Assembly: GCA_002110485.1 (NCBI GenBank)
Contig: MOWL01000068.1
Coordinates: forward strand, 930,001 to 994,000
Reading direction: 5' to 3'
DNA: 64,000 nt
From: Emergomyces orientalis
Lineage: Eukaryota; Ascomycota; Eurotiomycetes; Onygenales; Ajellomycetaceae
In this document: positions 1-14,000 of the stretch, in pieces
Layout of the letters: the number at the start of each line of letters is the position of its first letter
Numbering within the stretch: the stretch's first letter is position 1
Translations under genes and position numbers: made by a program
Notes under the pieces: model-generated
What the model was told of the DNA's origin: nothing
Databases searched by the model: none
What the model saw: only the letters and a program-made list of their open reading frames with translations

Positions 1-3000
1 AAGCGGATGTTTCCCTCGAGGAAGTTCTCGACGAGTCGGAGCTTATGCAAGAGCTTAAACAGCATAATACGAAACTCATAGAATATTTGCGCGATGATAA
101 TGTCTTGAAACGATTACTCGACTACGTAATTTCGCCTAGTCTGATAGATGACGAAGATGACCACGATGACGAAGCCCAAGGAGAAAAAGAAAAGAGTAGG
201 GACAGAGAAGGAAAAGAATCTCATGAGGCAGCAGCAACTGCTGATTCGTCGGAGCAGGCTGAGGAAAAGGGGCAGCAATCCGCTGACGATACACCCAAAC
301 CCACTCGTCTAAGTTCCGGTCTTGATTTCGAGGAACTGGAAAATGCGGAGAAATCACGTTTGAAATATTCCTACATTGCTTGCGAAATATTGTCCTCCAA
401 CTCATGGTCGATCATCGAGTCGATGATGCTCAATGAAGGATATCTGCGGGACTTTTGGCGCTTCTTGTGGAGGGAAGCACCGCTTGATCCACTTCAGTCT
501 GGGTACTTTACGAAAGTGAATGAGGTTCTTCTTGAAAAGAAGACGGAGGAAATGCTCACATTCATCAAGTCGCTAGATGGTGTGGTCCCCACGCTCCTTC
601 GACATGTGGATAATCCAATGATCATGGATTTGCTTCTGAAGATTATAAGCCTAGAAAGGATGGAGGGCGGCCAGGGAGTTGTTGAGGTGAGCACCATAGT
701 TTTCTTGCAATTCCTCTTGGGAATAAAAGAAGAAAAAATTGACCTAACCAACCGTTTTCAAATTCAGTGGCTACAATCACAGGACCTGATACCATCCCTA
801 TTGTCTTGTCTCTCGACGGAGCATACCTCTTCGACCCAGACGTCCGCAGGTGATTTTTTGAAAGCAATCATCACGATTTCTGCCAACGCGGCGCAAAATG
901 ACCAGTCTTGTATCGGACCCAACAGCTTGACGCGCCAACTGGTTTCCCAGCCCTGTGTGGAAGCGTTGATATCGTCAATGCTAAAAGGTGGGAACCCACT
1001 TACTGTCGGAGTTGGGATTGTTATCGAAGTTATCCGCAAGAACAACTCGGATTACGACCCAGAAAACGTCGGTGGCCCGGACTCGCCCCCAACGATACAT
1101 GATCCTATTTATCTCGGGAATCTCTTACGCATGTTTGCGAAAAATGTGCCTGGTTTTATGAATCTGATACTCAGTTCGAAGCATACTGTGAATGAAGGCG
1201 GTCAACACAAAGTTGTTGAGAGGCCCCGCCTCGACAGCGCTTGGGGAACCAGTATTGAACCTTTGGGGTTTGACAGATTCAAGACATGCGAACTAATGGC
1301 TGAACTCCTTCACTGCAGTAATATGGGATTATTGAATGAAATTGGAAGCGATGATTATATCCGGAAACGCGATGCAGAGCGTGAACACCTACGAGCACAA
1401 GGGGTCTTTATCCACGGTGAGGATGACTCAGGGTTTGAATATGCTGAAACCACGAATGAGTTCGCAAATGGCATCTCCCCATCTGCACTTGGATCTGGCT
1501 CACCTGAAGATATCAAACGGCTTGACGCTTCGCACGCCGGTGAAGAGGATGGTTTCGAAGACGTTGCTTCATCGGGAGTACTTATAGACGATGTTAAGGA
1601 CGATTTTGATGAGAAGACCGAAGGAGATATCAACCCTAAACCTGGTGCTGAACCGTTCACAAGTATCCCGCCCCATGCGCCTAAATTGGGCATGAGTGAC
1701 GATTTTGTAGACGAACCGCTAACCCCGCCGGAGCAAGGTACCTCCTTGGATGAGAAAGTCATTCAGCCCCTTTCTCCATCTCGAGCCAACGACCCTATAT
1801 CTCCTACCGCATCCAGCCTCACGCAAAAAGTCGAAAGCTTCAAAATTGACGCCGAACCACAACGTAACCCTAATGAACCATTTGACTCCCCTCGGACTGA
1901 AGTTCCCAGTATTGAGTTACCTGAAACTCGACATTCGTTAAAGCAGTCTAGTAATCAAGGAGATCATGAGCTGGATTCGTCGCTATCCCCGCACCCAGAC
2001 GACACACCTGCTCCTCTATTCGCTGCCAAAGGTTCCCCGCCAATGCTAGAAAATCAGCCCTCTGGCCAAGAAGAGAATGAGGGAAGGACAGAAGCTGGGG
2101 CTGCCTTTGGGAACAGTGCCGCAACCAGTTCCTTAACGCCGTCGATAACAATGGGTGATGTTGGAGAAAACGTTGCGTACCAACATATCCAAATAGATAC
2201 GGACGGCCTGCCGGTGGTAGGGGATTATCTGAAAATCATGTTCGTTGAGCATAAAGTCATACCCACGATACTGGTAGGTGCAATTTGATTCGAATATGAT
2301 ACATGATAGCATAATACTGACTCGCGGAAACAGTCATTCTTTTTCCGGTTTGCATGGAACAACTTTCTGCACAACGTGGTATATGACGTCGTTCAACAAG
2401 TATTCAACGGCCCGATGGATCGTGGTTTCAACCGATCCTTAGCCATTGATTTATTCGAATCCGGCCATATCACAGAACAGATTGTTCAAGGCCAACGTCG
2501 AAGTGATGAAGCACAGCGGACGAAAAATATGAGATTAGGATATATGGGCCATCTCACGCTTATCGCAGAGGAAGTAGTAAAGTTCAGCGAACGGCATCCC
2601 CCAGAATTGTTGTCCGCGACAGTGATGGAGAATGTCCTTAACCCTGATTGGATCGACTATGTCGAACGAACTCTGTCTGAAACCAGAGAACGAGATAACG
2701 CGATTTTGGGTGGCGTTAGGCCCGATATGTCCATGGGACATCGACAGGCAGTCCTTAATGCAGTCAACGCCTCACAAGGATTTACAGCCTCAACAGCATT
2801 AGCCAATGCCGGCCTGAACGGAGGAGCCCCGGGTTCAACATTCGAGGGACTGGATATTGTAAATCAAGGCAGCGTCTCGGGCGGTGCATTCTTCGGCGGA
2901 TCCGGCGGGCCATCCTTGCTCAGTGGATTTGGAAGCTCGAGCGATGATGAAGATGAAGAAATGGAGGACCCAGAGGATGACGATGGAGGTGCGAGAAAAG

Positions 3001-4363
3001 GCCCCTCGACTAACGCCGAGAGTGGCTCAGATAATGTGGGTGAATCTTCCTTTCAGGACGTTGATATGACCGACCAATGATGGCGACCTTTTTACCAACA
3101 AAACCTTTTTCATGCTGCCCAACTCGTTGTATTGGAACGGGGTGTTGGTGACGTATGGGCTACAATTGTACTTTATGGCCTGTATGGCACCTTCTATGGC
3201 ACCTTGGCATGAGGTCTCTTATATCGAGTGTTTTTCTGTTCTTTCTTAGGCTCCATTTTTTGCACACGGCGCCATCTCAAATATGTATAGACACCAAGGC
3301 TGCTTGCTTGCTCGCCGTTCCTAGACCTTCATATCACTACTATATTTTCCCCGTTGGATCAGATACATCTTCTAGCTACATGGGCGGTTGTCGATTACGC
3401 TGATCCTTTCTTCTTCTATTTCCCAACAACCTACAACAAAATTTCTAATCGCTGGTATTCAATTCTTGAAAGTTGATAAGGATGGTATACTTGATGGTCA
3501 CCCCCTTTGGGTTTTCCTTTTTTCCTTTTTAGTGGAGGGGTGTACGAGCGTGGAACTATATATAGCTTCCGTTGTCCACAGCCGCTAACAAATCATACTC
3601 ATAATTACAGGAAAGCTCCAATGCAACCAGCCAGCCGATTCCCATGCTCTCGCCGCCCGCGCCTTTGAACATTCCACCATCCCGAGCTCGGCGTCAACTG
3701 GCCGCACGCCTCGCAGCTCAAAAGGAAAGGGCTGAAGTCGCTGTTTCATCACCTCCCTCGGGCGACATTTCCAAGCACAGTGAGAATACTACTTCTGGTG
3801 ACGGTGGCCAATCGATGAACCACAGTTTTGGCCTAAGTTCTATCCTGGACCCCTTCGGATCACCAGCGCAGAGAACTGAGGGGTTTGACTCATCCGCCGA
3901 GGGACATACAACGTCGTCTTACGACACGTTTACTTCCCCTTTCGCGACGTATGGAAGGCCATCGTCCCCTCCATCATCTCTATCAAGTTACCCCCAAGTC
4001 CACACGTATTCGTCTAATTCATCCGATGAGGGCGATGAGATGTCTACGGAAGCTGTACAACGAAAAGTCCGACTTCCGCTTGAAGTAGACGATGATGACA
4101 CCGATGAAATGGGTGATGTAGTTGGATCCAACAACACGGAACTTGTCTCAGCTTACTCCGACGAGGAAGACGAGACGCTGGTTGGAGAGCCGTTGGGGTA
4201 TTCCAACTTCTTCGAGGGTACACGCTATGGTAGTAGTAGTGCATCAGGAACTAGGATACGAAGCGGTGGTGATATATTGCTTGAGTCGGATGATCGAAAT
4301 GACAGCAGCGATGGCGAGGAGGATGACGGCCTTGTAGAGATATTGGTCCCGGGAAGGAAATAA
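1..4363 (+). CDS. SAPS-domain Sit4-type phosphatase-associated protein (5' partial)
   Basis: Regulatory partner of a Sit4/PP6-type phosphatase, of the yeast SAP185/SAP190 and fission yeast Ekc1 family. The frame is already open at the window edge (first full codon at base 3), so the start lies outside. Exons: <1-2273, 2334-3035, 3611-4363. The first intron has donor GTAGGT, a CTGAC branch point and acceptor CAG, and joins in phase 0 into the conserved segment FFFRFAWNNFLHNVVYD. The SAPS helical repeat spans most of exon 1 and early exon 2, interrupted by a Ser/Asp/Glu/Pro-rich region (about bases 1380-2150). The acidic tail follows. The last exon (3611-4363) opens in phase 0 after TTACAG with a CTAAC branch point, and carries a basic RARRQLAARLAAQKERAE helix and an acidic end. 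If intron 2 (3036-3610) is retained, translation stops at 3078-3080 instead. The SAPS assignment is firm. Whether the 3611 exon belongs to this gene is inference. Confidence 0.85.
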
Positions 4364-5133
4364 TGATCTAATTTCCTTTTTGGTATATGCTCGTCCACTT
4401 ATACGTTTGATGCATTGCGCACGCTTTTTTCTCTTCTTTTTCTTTTTCTTTATCTTCTGCTTTTGATCCGTGTTTATAGGAGTTTTATCCCACCTCCAGA
4501 TGCTGGCTTTACATCATGTACTTCCCCTGTTACCTGCATCATAAAACAAAAAAAGAAAGCCGATTCTGTTTCTTTTCCATTCTATCGATTGGGACAAATG
4601 GCTAGCAGTGTCGACTCTGTACAACATATATTGTATATACCCTCCCCATTATTTTCCTCCTGTGCATATTTTACTTCCCTATCACCTCCATGTTGGATTT
4701 CTCTTTTGTGTGGTTTTTCGTTCCTCCTTTCCCTTGTTATAACTTGTTTTTGTTTCAAGTCATCTCTGGGATCTGGATGGATCTGAGTTTCCTTTGGCAC
4801 CTTCACACGGAGATTTCCAATTTAATTTTTATATCAATGGTGTCAATCAATGACTATCAGCCATTCTTTAGCTTTTCTCGCTCTGAATTCTTTCCCTCCA
4901 TGACTAACATAATCTAAGCATGACCAAGCAATTTACACGTGACTCCACCGCACCAATCACATCCGCGGCAAAGTAACCCCATCCCGAACTCTCCATCAGC
5001 CAAATTCACCCCAAAACGCCGGCAAAACAACGTCCAACGACCGCTGACTGTCTGTCCTCCCTCCTTTCAATTCCTTCTCCCTCCAATTCTCCCGCGTTGT
5101 TATCGGCTCAATTAGAGAGCACAAGGAGGCATC
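4364..5133. other. Intergenic: SAPS gene 3' region and NUO51 promoter
   Basis: This stretch has no convincing coding frame. It is pyrimidine-rich, with many T and CT runs. It must hold the 3' untranslated region of the upstream gene and the promoter of the complex I gene. A CT-rich tract at about 5060-5098 sits just before the NUO51 start. Confidence 0.5.
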
Positions 5134-6882
5134 ATGATCTCTCGGGCGGCGGCTCCCTCCACACACTCCTTCTCCCACTTTACTCCTCGCACACTGCGTA
5201 CGGCAACAACCTCATCCTCCTACCTCGCTTCATCCCAGGCCGCCCGACAACCTCGACGACAGCAGCAGCAACAACAACAGCGAGGCCTTGCTACAGCCCA
5301 AGATGCGGCTGCATCTCCACCTCCCCGGACATACGGTGGTCTGAAAGACCAGGACCGCATTTTCCAAAATCTGTATGGCCACCATGGCGCGGATTTGAAA
5401 ACGGCGATGAAGTACGGCGATTGGTATAAGACGAAAGATATTGTATTGAAAGGGCATGACTGGGTACGGTTTGTTCCTGCGGGTTAGAACTGGAACCATT
5501 GGGGCGTTTTGATTAATTGCGAGCTGATGATTTCCAGATTATTTCAGAGATTAAGGCATCTGGGCTGCGAGGCAGAGGTGGTGCTGGTTTCCCGTCTGGT
5601 TTGAAATGGGTACGTGAATCTTCAAATCGCTGAACCTGGTGGGAGTGTAGTGTCGAAAAGCAGGTATATGCAATGTGTTATACTGACTCAATCGCACCTT
5701 TCCATTGGCGACATATTTTAGTCCTTCATGAACTTCAAGGACTGGGATAAAGATAATAAACCAAGATACCTCGTTGTGAACGCTGACGAAGGCGAACCGG
5801 GAACTTGCAAAGACCGAGAAATTATGCGAAAGGATCCCCATAAACTTATCGAGGGCTGCCTCGTGGCTGGACGTGCGATGAATGCTACTGCCGCTTACAT
5901 CTATATCCGTGGCGAATTCTACCACGAAGCCACCGTTGTACAGCGCGCCATCCAGGAAGCTTATCAGGCTGGCTTGATCGGTAAAAACGCCTGCGGGTCC
6001 GGTTATGATTTCGACGTCTATCTTCACCGGGGAATGGGCGCTTATATCTGCGGCGAAGAAACATCCTTGATCGAATCTCTTGAAGGAAAGGCCGGAAAAC
6101 CCCGCCTGAAGCCCCCCTTCCCGGCTGCTGTCGGTCTCTTCGGTTGCCCCAGCACAGTCACCAACGTCGAAACAGTTGCTGTGGCGCCAACCATTTGCCG
6201 CCGTGGAGGTAAATGGTTCGCGTCGTTCGGGCGTGAGCGAAATCAGGGAACCAAATTATTCTGTATCTCCGGACACGTCAACAACCCATGCACCGTTGAG
6301 GAAGAAATGTCCATTCCACTCCGCGAACTAATTGAACGCCACTGCGGCGGTGTGCGAGGTGGATGGGATAACCTCCTCGCCGTCATCCCAGGTGGTTCAT
6401 CAACTCCAATTCTCCCCAGGCACGTCTGCGACGACCAGCTGATGGACTTCGACGCTCTCAAGGACGCGCAATCCGGCCTCGGAACCGCAGCCGTGATCGT
6501 CATGGACAAGTCCACCGATGTAGTCGCGGCCATCTCACGCCTGTCCGCCTTTTACAAGCATGAGAGCTGCGGGCAATGCACACCATGCCGCGAAGGAAGC
6601 AAGTGGACCATGCAGATGATGCAGCGTTTCGAGCGCGGACAGGCCCGCGAACGGGAAATCGACATGCTTCAGGAACTCACAAAGCAGGTCGAGGGCCATA
6701 CCATCTGCGCTCTCGGTGAGGCATTCGCGTGGCCTATCCAAGGACTCATCCGACATTTCAGACCAGAGCTCGAGGCTAGAATACGCAAATACGAGCAGGA
6801 ACATGGTGGCAAGCAGGCTTTTGCTGGTGGTTGGGAACCACAGGCTCGTGTAGAGGGAAAACTTATTGCTCCTGGTCAATAA
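5134..6882 (+). CDS. NUO51: NADH:ubiquinone oxidoreductase 51-kDa subunit (NDUFV1/NUO51)
   Basis: Flavoprotein subunit of mitochondrial complex I. It binds NADH and FMN and carries iron-sulfur cluster N3, so it takes the first electrons into the respiratory chain. Exons: 5134-5463, 5538-5609, 5722-6882; all joins are phase 0 and give 520 residues, against about 490 in Neurospora. The N-terminus is Arg/Ser/Thr-rich with a run of seven glutamines, as expected for an import presequence plus a polymorphic stretch. The NADH-binding glycine loop GLRGRGGAGFPSGLKW is encoded by the 72-nt exon 2. The flavin region (NADEGEPGTCKDRE) and the N3 ligands (ESCGQCTPCREG, then HTICALGE) are all present. Introns use GTACGG and GTACGT donors. 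The start is the first ATG giving a plausible presequence. Confidence 0.96.
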
Positions 6883-8009
6883 GTTTTTGCATTTTTCGAG
6901 TGGCGTATGAAAATGTAATACATGCGTAATATAGATGGGTTGCTGTAGGGGGTGGGGGGTTGGATTTTGCTTAAAGCACTTCCGTAGACGTGAAGAAGTG
7001 GTAATGGGAGATTTTTTCGTTATTGATACACATCATCATTTCCGTACCGCTCAAGTTAGAGAGGAATGTTTTGCTTGCTATTTCGCTTATAGCGTACCAG
7101 GAGAAAGATGGCCCTCCAATTTCGACAAGATATTTTCCTTCACTTGTATGTATGTACATTTTTTTCCCTGTTGTGCTCGTTAATATGCACATTCCTTTCC
7201 CCAGTTTTCCCATTGTGTTCCAACAAATTCCTCTTTCTTCGTACTGTAGGTTAAATGAAGCAAAAGCTGTTTTTTCAATTTTTTACATTCTATCTTCACT
7301 TTGAGAAATGGAGGTGGAAGTCAGAGAACTCTGGCCTGGCGACGACACTAAAGCTCTACCATGCCCATCTATGCTCCCACAGAAGTTATAACGAATTCGG
7401 GCATATCCATGTAGATATAGGCTCATAAATGCGGGCGTAAGAACTAATCTACCGTCTTTCTCTATTTTCAGTCAATCTTTAAAATTTAATCCCATGCCAC
7501 CGGCATTGAATGCCCCGAGGAATATTTGCGATGGTAGGGGAAAGTTAAGAGCACTAGTAAAATATTATTTTCACTTTTTACAAACCAACCCATTTCCATG
7601 ATTATATGTAGACTACCTAATACAAAAAATAATGCACAACATGCTTGTGAAAAAAAAAAAAAAAGGGCTAAAGGTTTTTAAAATAAAACAAAAAAACAAT
7701 ACATAAGACCAGGGTACATTTCCCTAGAATAATAACAAAAAATATAGAAATATCCATCAATCTATAAATCAAAACAATCAATCAACATCTTGCTTGCCAA
7801 CAAGAAACAGATATCTCATATGGCAGGCACCCACTCCATTCTCATTCAAACATGGAAAGTATGGTTTAGAGTATTGACTACTCGTGGGATTTTGACTGTT
7901 TTAGGTATCTTTTTAGAAGATTTTACATTGCTTTTTCTCTCATCCACTTCCCACCCTCAATTCTCATCTTTTTTGTTGCCAGTTCACAAGTCAAGTCAAG
8001 CAACACCAC
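6883..8009. other. Convergent intergenic region, AT-rich
   Basis: Lies between two genes that end towards each other (NUO51 and the Nup98/Nup96 gene), so it should hold both 3' untranslated regions and no promoter. Composition is AT-rich, with an A run near 7650-7664 and several A/T tracts around 7675-7745. No frame here looks coding. Confidence 0.5.
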
Positions 8010-11000
8010 TCAATGGGCTGTGGCCATAATAATATTGTAATACCGCCTGCTCATTTCCGCCGTGTGCATGAGTCGAGTATCCTGTGTAAGCAGCAAATTG
8101 AGAATAGCTGAGGGCTCGATAGTCTGAATTGAGAAAGTAAATATGCATAGTTAGTGGCCATTTTCATACATTTGTAAATGATATGCAGAGGTTTGGAAAA
8201 ACAAGGAAGAAAGAAACACACTGGGAGGAACTCACACTTCTACTATCCTTCGCACACCACCCAGCAACAACGTGGCTAATCTCCCTAAACGCCACCGTCT
8301 CCTCCAAACTAGCAGAAGCCGACGACGAATCTGTATCCCTATCCCTATCCCTCTCATTATCCATCTTCTGACCCAAAGTCGCCAAAGCGGAAACCAGTCT
8401 CTTCAACCGTGCCTGCTCGCGCCGTGCACCCTTGGCCGTAATCAGATGCAAGAAGTCATCATAAATAGCTCCACCACTGGCCCAGCCGCGCACTTTGCGC
8501 TCCGGCAACTCGCCAAATCCAGAAAGTAACGTTTCAAGCATCGCATAGTCGCGCTCAATAACCGTCCTGGGCCCGACGAGCCGGCGGAATGTCTCATGCG
8601 CTTCGTTCCAGTTTTTTGCATTGATGAGGTACTGTACCTCGCTCGAAGGGTCGCATTGGGCACGTGCGTACAGGGCCTTCGCTACCCAGATCCAGCTGCT
8701 GGGGACCTGGAGGTCGTCCACAATATAGCCCCACAAGGGATTTGGAGTTCCATCATCGAAAGTGCGGGCAGGAAGCCAAGCAGCAAAGCGAGAGAGGAGT
8801 TCCTTAATACTACGCTCTCGCTGGGAAGAGTTCAGGAGATGTTCTAGGACGAAGATAGCTGCTGGGAATTGCTCGAGTGCAGCAAGTTCCCAGGCATAAT
8901 CCCATGTTAGCTGATCAGCTCGGGATTGGTTGATGACTGCTGCATCGAGATGTCCCATCATTGTTTGTAAATGATGGAATAGTTGGAATGAAAATCGATT
9001 GTGCAGGGGGTTTCCAGAAACAGCGTCTGGCAAAATTGCTTCGGGCAGTTGGATGGCCGGAATTTTGCGGTTTTCTTTCCGACCCATTGCGGCTGCGAAT
9101 GATTTCAGCATAACCCATAGAGGAGATTCGAGAGGGTCTTCACGATTAGAATCTCGGTATGCAGCCGAAAAGGGATACGCGGGCTCATTTCCATGGGCAA
9201 CATCATGGTGAAAGAGTTCCACAGCCGCCTCGATAGTGTCCCTTTCGCCAATGCCATACCAGAGCCGAAGCCCGAAAGCCTGCATCCAGTCAAGCTCAAA
9301 ACGATCAGATAGGTAAAAAGTCGACGCTCTGTCCTCGAGGACTCCACCAGGTTTGCCATCACTCCGCAAACAATTTCCAGCAAGCAGTTCGTAAAGTGCT
9401 CGAATTGGCTCAGTCATTTCAGAATAAACATTATGTTTACGCCATGATTCGATTTGCTCTTGCATATCACGGCGCATTGTGCTATTGCGACCAATTTGGG
9501 GGATGAGAGTACCTAAATGAAGGTTTCTGCTTTCTACAAGAGTTTTGCAAGCTTCGTCGATTCGATGGGAGCAGAGGTAAGCGATCGCACGCTCTTCAGG
9601 AGACTCGATACTGGCAATTTCTTTAGCATGGCGGTCACGTATGATGGATTGCCAGAGACGACTGAGTCTGTCTTTTTTGATACGATGGAGAAACTGATGG
9701 CGCAAATTTTCGGGAACCCCAGCCGATATATCATCATGAATATCGTCGTTGAAAAGAATATTGGCCAGTTGCCACACCTGTCTCTCTAAATCGGCAGCTG
9801 GGGAGTTGTCGCTGGCGGTGTCGGTTAAAACCGAAAAATCAACTTTGGACAATCGGGCAAAAGGTGCGCTATCAATAATGCGAATTTCGGTCCTGGTCAT
9901 CTGTTCATTTAACGTATTTGGGGGCTGAAAAAACGCTTCACGTTAGCTAGGGTATATTTCCGAGACTATTATTCCAATCGCTTACCAGAGTTGGTTGATC
10001 ATATTTATGAAGAACAATGGTCCTTCCTTCTGAAGAAAGAGCACCAGCTTGGTTCCACGGCGCCTCAGATCGATCAATAGAGCCAGGAACTCGTGGGCAA
10101 ATGATGTTATCCATACAGCCAAATTTGGGTTTGAACGAATTATGGAACATGATATCGTTTTCAGACATGTCCTTAGCGTTTCCGCTAACAGTTTTGGATT
10201 GTTTTGGGTAGGGCCACTAAAAGAAAGAAATAAAGAATATTCAGCATATCAATTCTTCAATTTGATTACTACCTAGGTACGGAGAAGACAAAAGATAGAT
10301 ATATCCAAAAACAAACGGGGAAAGATACATAGAAACAAAAATACAAATTTGTCGCCAAGTCGAGAGGAAGAATGAAAAACATCAAAGGCAAAGAAAGAAA
10401 AAATCATAAAATCCAAAAAAGAAAAAAAAGAAAAAAAACCAGAAAAGGAGGGAGTTCAAACCTGGAATCCCTTAGCTTTCGCATCCTTGCCATGCAATCT
10501 CCCTTGTCTACCACTAGTATTTGCTTGTGGAAATAGCGAATTCATAAGATCTATACTCGTTGCGAAACCAGCAGGTTCCCGAGCAGGCCTAGTAGATTTC
10601 GTCGGTGTACTACCACCATCTTCATTGTTTTTGTCTGCAAACACATTTCCTTGAATCTCACGAAGAGCCTGTCGATCTTGCTTTCTGGGGCTAATGGTTC
10701 GTTGCAACTGCTCAGCCCAGGTTCCGCCCAGGTTAAGGCGCGCCTGAGAGGGAGTTCCATGTTGCTGAGCTGGCCGCTGGAGAGTAGCAGTGTGTTTAAA
10801 GGGACTGCTGTGCACCGTCTGCTCCATGGAGTGGTCGGGACCAGGAAAGGAGCCGGCCATTGACACATCCATTTCCCTGTCGTCTTCGAATTCGCCTTCT
10901 GACTCCGTACCGTCTTGACTATTGGTTTGTTCGAGACTACCAGTTTCGGAATTGGATGCGGTGGAGTGATCGTCTAAAAAAGACTCCTGTTCCTGCTCGT

Positions 11001-14000
11001 CCTCATCGGTATCTATCGCCTGCTCCTCCATTCCCCCATCGTTCCCACCCTGGCCCAGAAATGCTCCAGGAACAAGCTTCCGCTTCTTGAACTCAAACGT
11101 ATCATCCTCCATTCCGGTTGTGGAGTCATCCATAAACGACTCGTCGAGTGAGATAGTAGAATTCAACTCAGAATTTGCGAAGGACGACTGCGTGGGAGTT
11201 TGGGTTTGAGCCTTTGGAGTAGGAGTGTCAGGAGGAGGTGCACTCAAAGTGCTTTGATCAAAATTCTCACCTTCGTCATCATCATCGTCTTCATAATCAA
11301 GGCCGTAAGTCGTGAAATGAGGCACTTTAAATACCCAAGTTCCGGTAAGTTTCTCATAGTCGATAAACTCCGTATTGGTAACTCTCTTCAATCGATCGAC
11401 GTGTCTTTCGAAGGCTGGCCCGCTTGTCATTGGTGACGGTGCTTTCTTATCCCTACCTCTAGGCCACGAATTTTCAATTCGAAGGGTGGATGGAACGTTT
11501 AGCCCTTTGCCTCGAGGTGGTTTGGTCACGTCATCAGGGTAAACCGTAATTGATCGGGTGCCGATTTTAATAAACTTATCAAACAGTGAGTCGATATCAA
11601 CAGTCGTAAGATCTACGGGCTCGTCGAAAGTAACAGAACCACAGCCCGCACGTCCAACTGTGAAACCAACGAAGCGTTTCTGCTGTTCACGGGGCAACTT
11701 GCTGAGTTCAGAACGAGTAGGCTTCATCCAGTATTCTCCCGGCTTGGGATCTCCTCCAGGAACCTTGACAAAGGCTTCACCGGAGGGTGAACCGTTTGCC
11801 CCATCTTGCTCACGGCCCTCGGGAACAACAGCAAGCTCATTACCTCGAACCTGCTCCATTTCAGGTACATCACCGGCAACGCCGTTAACGCCATTCAATT
11901 CCTTGCCAGCGCCGTTTGTTCCATTCACTTCAGCGTGTTGCTTGCGGGGCGAGCGCAAGAAGCCTAGCTCCTCTGCAGTTGGTTCAGGACTCCCACGCTC
12001 AACACGGACAACAGCACCATCAATCTCAGTTCCAGAATCTCCACCAGCGGTTTGAGAATCAAAGCTAACTTTCTTTTTAAGCTTGCTTGATCCTTGGGCA
12101 TCATCACCGTGGGTAAGAGAAGGCGACTGGGTGGAACGGGAGAATAAATCAGTTCGAAGACTACGATCAATCGTAAGTCGCTTGAGACTTGCGCTCGAGT
12201 AACGCGAGTTTCCAGCAGAAAATGCACCAGGAGACAGGATGCTATCCTTATCCGCGTCAAAGGTTTTCCGGAGATTACTAGTTGACATACTTTTACTGAA
12301 GCTACGTCCAAGGCTGCCACCGCGCAAACTTCCACCAAGGAGGCTGCCGCTCAGACCATTTGGAGTGCTAGCGCTGCTGGATGGTGTTCCATAAGTGGAG
12401 TACGAAAACCCATAACCTTGACGAGTTGGTGGTGTGATGAGGCGATTGGCAGCATTGGGCGAAATTTTGTAAACTGGCAAAGGTGTGCGCTGCTTCTGAC
12501 GGATGGTGGCAGACAGTGGAGTAGCCAGCGGGCCTGGAGAAGGGGCGTTTGGCGGTGGCAGACCGGAAAAAATTGACTGACTACCGTAGGGATTTCCGTC
12601 GAGCAGAGAAGCCTGAAAACCAGTAGGCTGCTGTTGCTGAGGTTGCTGGGACTGGTTTAGCAAGCTGCTTCCGAAGCCTCCAGTAGGCTGTTGTTGCTGC
12701 TGAGGCTGGCCCGCTCCTCCCAAATTAAACAAACTGGTGCCGCCCCCGGTAGCAGCGTTGCTTTGTCCAAATGCATTCTGCTGGGTCGTAGAGCCTCCGA
12801 AGAGACTTGGTTTCTGTTGTTGCTGGCCCTGGTTTCCAAATAGGCTAGTACCGCCCTGCTGTTGCGTATTCTGGGCACCACCGAAGCCCGTAAATCCGGT
12901 GGTTCCAGTTGTGGACTGTCCAGTCCCTAAATTACCGAACAGGCCTGGCTTCTGTTCCTGCTGCTGTTGCTGCTGATTACCGCCTCCAAAAAGACTTGTC
13001 GTGCCAGTCTGTTGATTTGAGGTATTTCCGAAAAGGGATGTGCCTTGTTGAGGCGGTTGTTGGGCGGTCTGACCACCGAATAGGCTAGTGGTGCCAGTAG
13101 TTCCGCCACCAAAAGGGTTCGAGTTTGGTTGCTGTTGCTGGGTGGTAGCGCCTCCAAACCCTCCGAACAAAGGTTTATTTGGGGTTTGCGCTTGATTTTG
13201 TCCGAATCCGAATCCGGTGCCCGGAGCCTGCTGCTGGCCTTGCTGCTGTTGCTGCTGTCCAAAAGCAGGGGCCGTGGCAGTTGTACCCCCAAATGGTGTA
13301 GAGCTAGTCGCAGTTGTACCTTGTTGCCCAAATCCGCCAAATGCACTTCCTGTGCCGCCGAAAGCGGGTCTGCTCTGTTGAGTGCCACTTCCGAAAAGCG
13401 TTGCACCACTCAGGGTGTTTGATGTATTAGCGCCGAAGCCTCCGGTTGTTGCTGTGGTACCAAATCCGCTGCTAGGTTGCGATGTGGTGGCGGTGCCGAA
13501 TAGAGAAGTGGCCGGTTTGGCAGCACCGAATAGTGGATTGGATGTACCGGCGGTGCTAAAACCAGACGTCTGAGTCTGTCCGAATCCAGTGGGAGCACTG
13601 GTAGCAGCTCCAAACGGCGTGGTTGTCGCTGTTGAGGCTCCAAAGCCACCAGTGGTTGGTTGCTGTTGTCCGAACGCTCCAAAGGCGGAAGATCCAAATG
13701 CTCCCGTCTGTCCAGCGGCGTTGCCATATCGCCGCCCATGTTGGTAATCGGCAACTCGAAGTTCCTATGTCCTAGTTAGCAACTAGAAGTAGTAGGAAAG
13801 AAAAGGGGGACAGAGAAATCGTGGAGGGAAAACTTACCTCAAAGGAGTATTTGGAATATGGTGCCATTGCGCTTATGGTTTGGTAATGATTGGTAACGCT
13901 GGAACCCGGGTCCTTTTCTGTATACGCACTGAAGGGAGGGTTTGCCGTACCTTCCGCAGCTGGAACAGCACCACCTAGAGCTGTACCACTTGCGCCAAAT

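Noticed and set aside
9947..10216. Separate small gene reading MSENDIMFHNSFKPKFG
   Set aside because: It is exon 5 of the Nup98/Nup96 gene: acceptor, donor and phase all fit, and the sequence matches the start of the Nup96 half.
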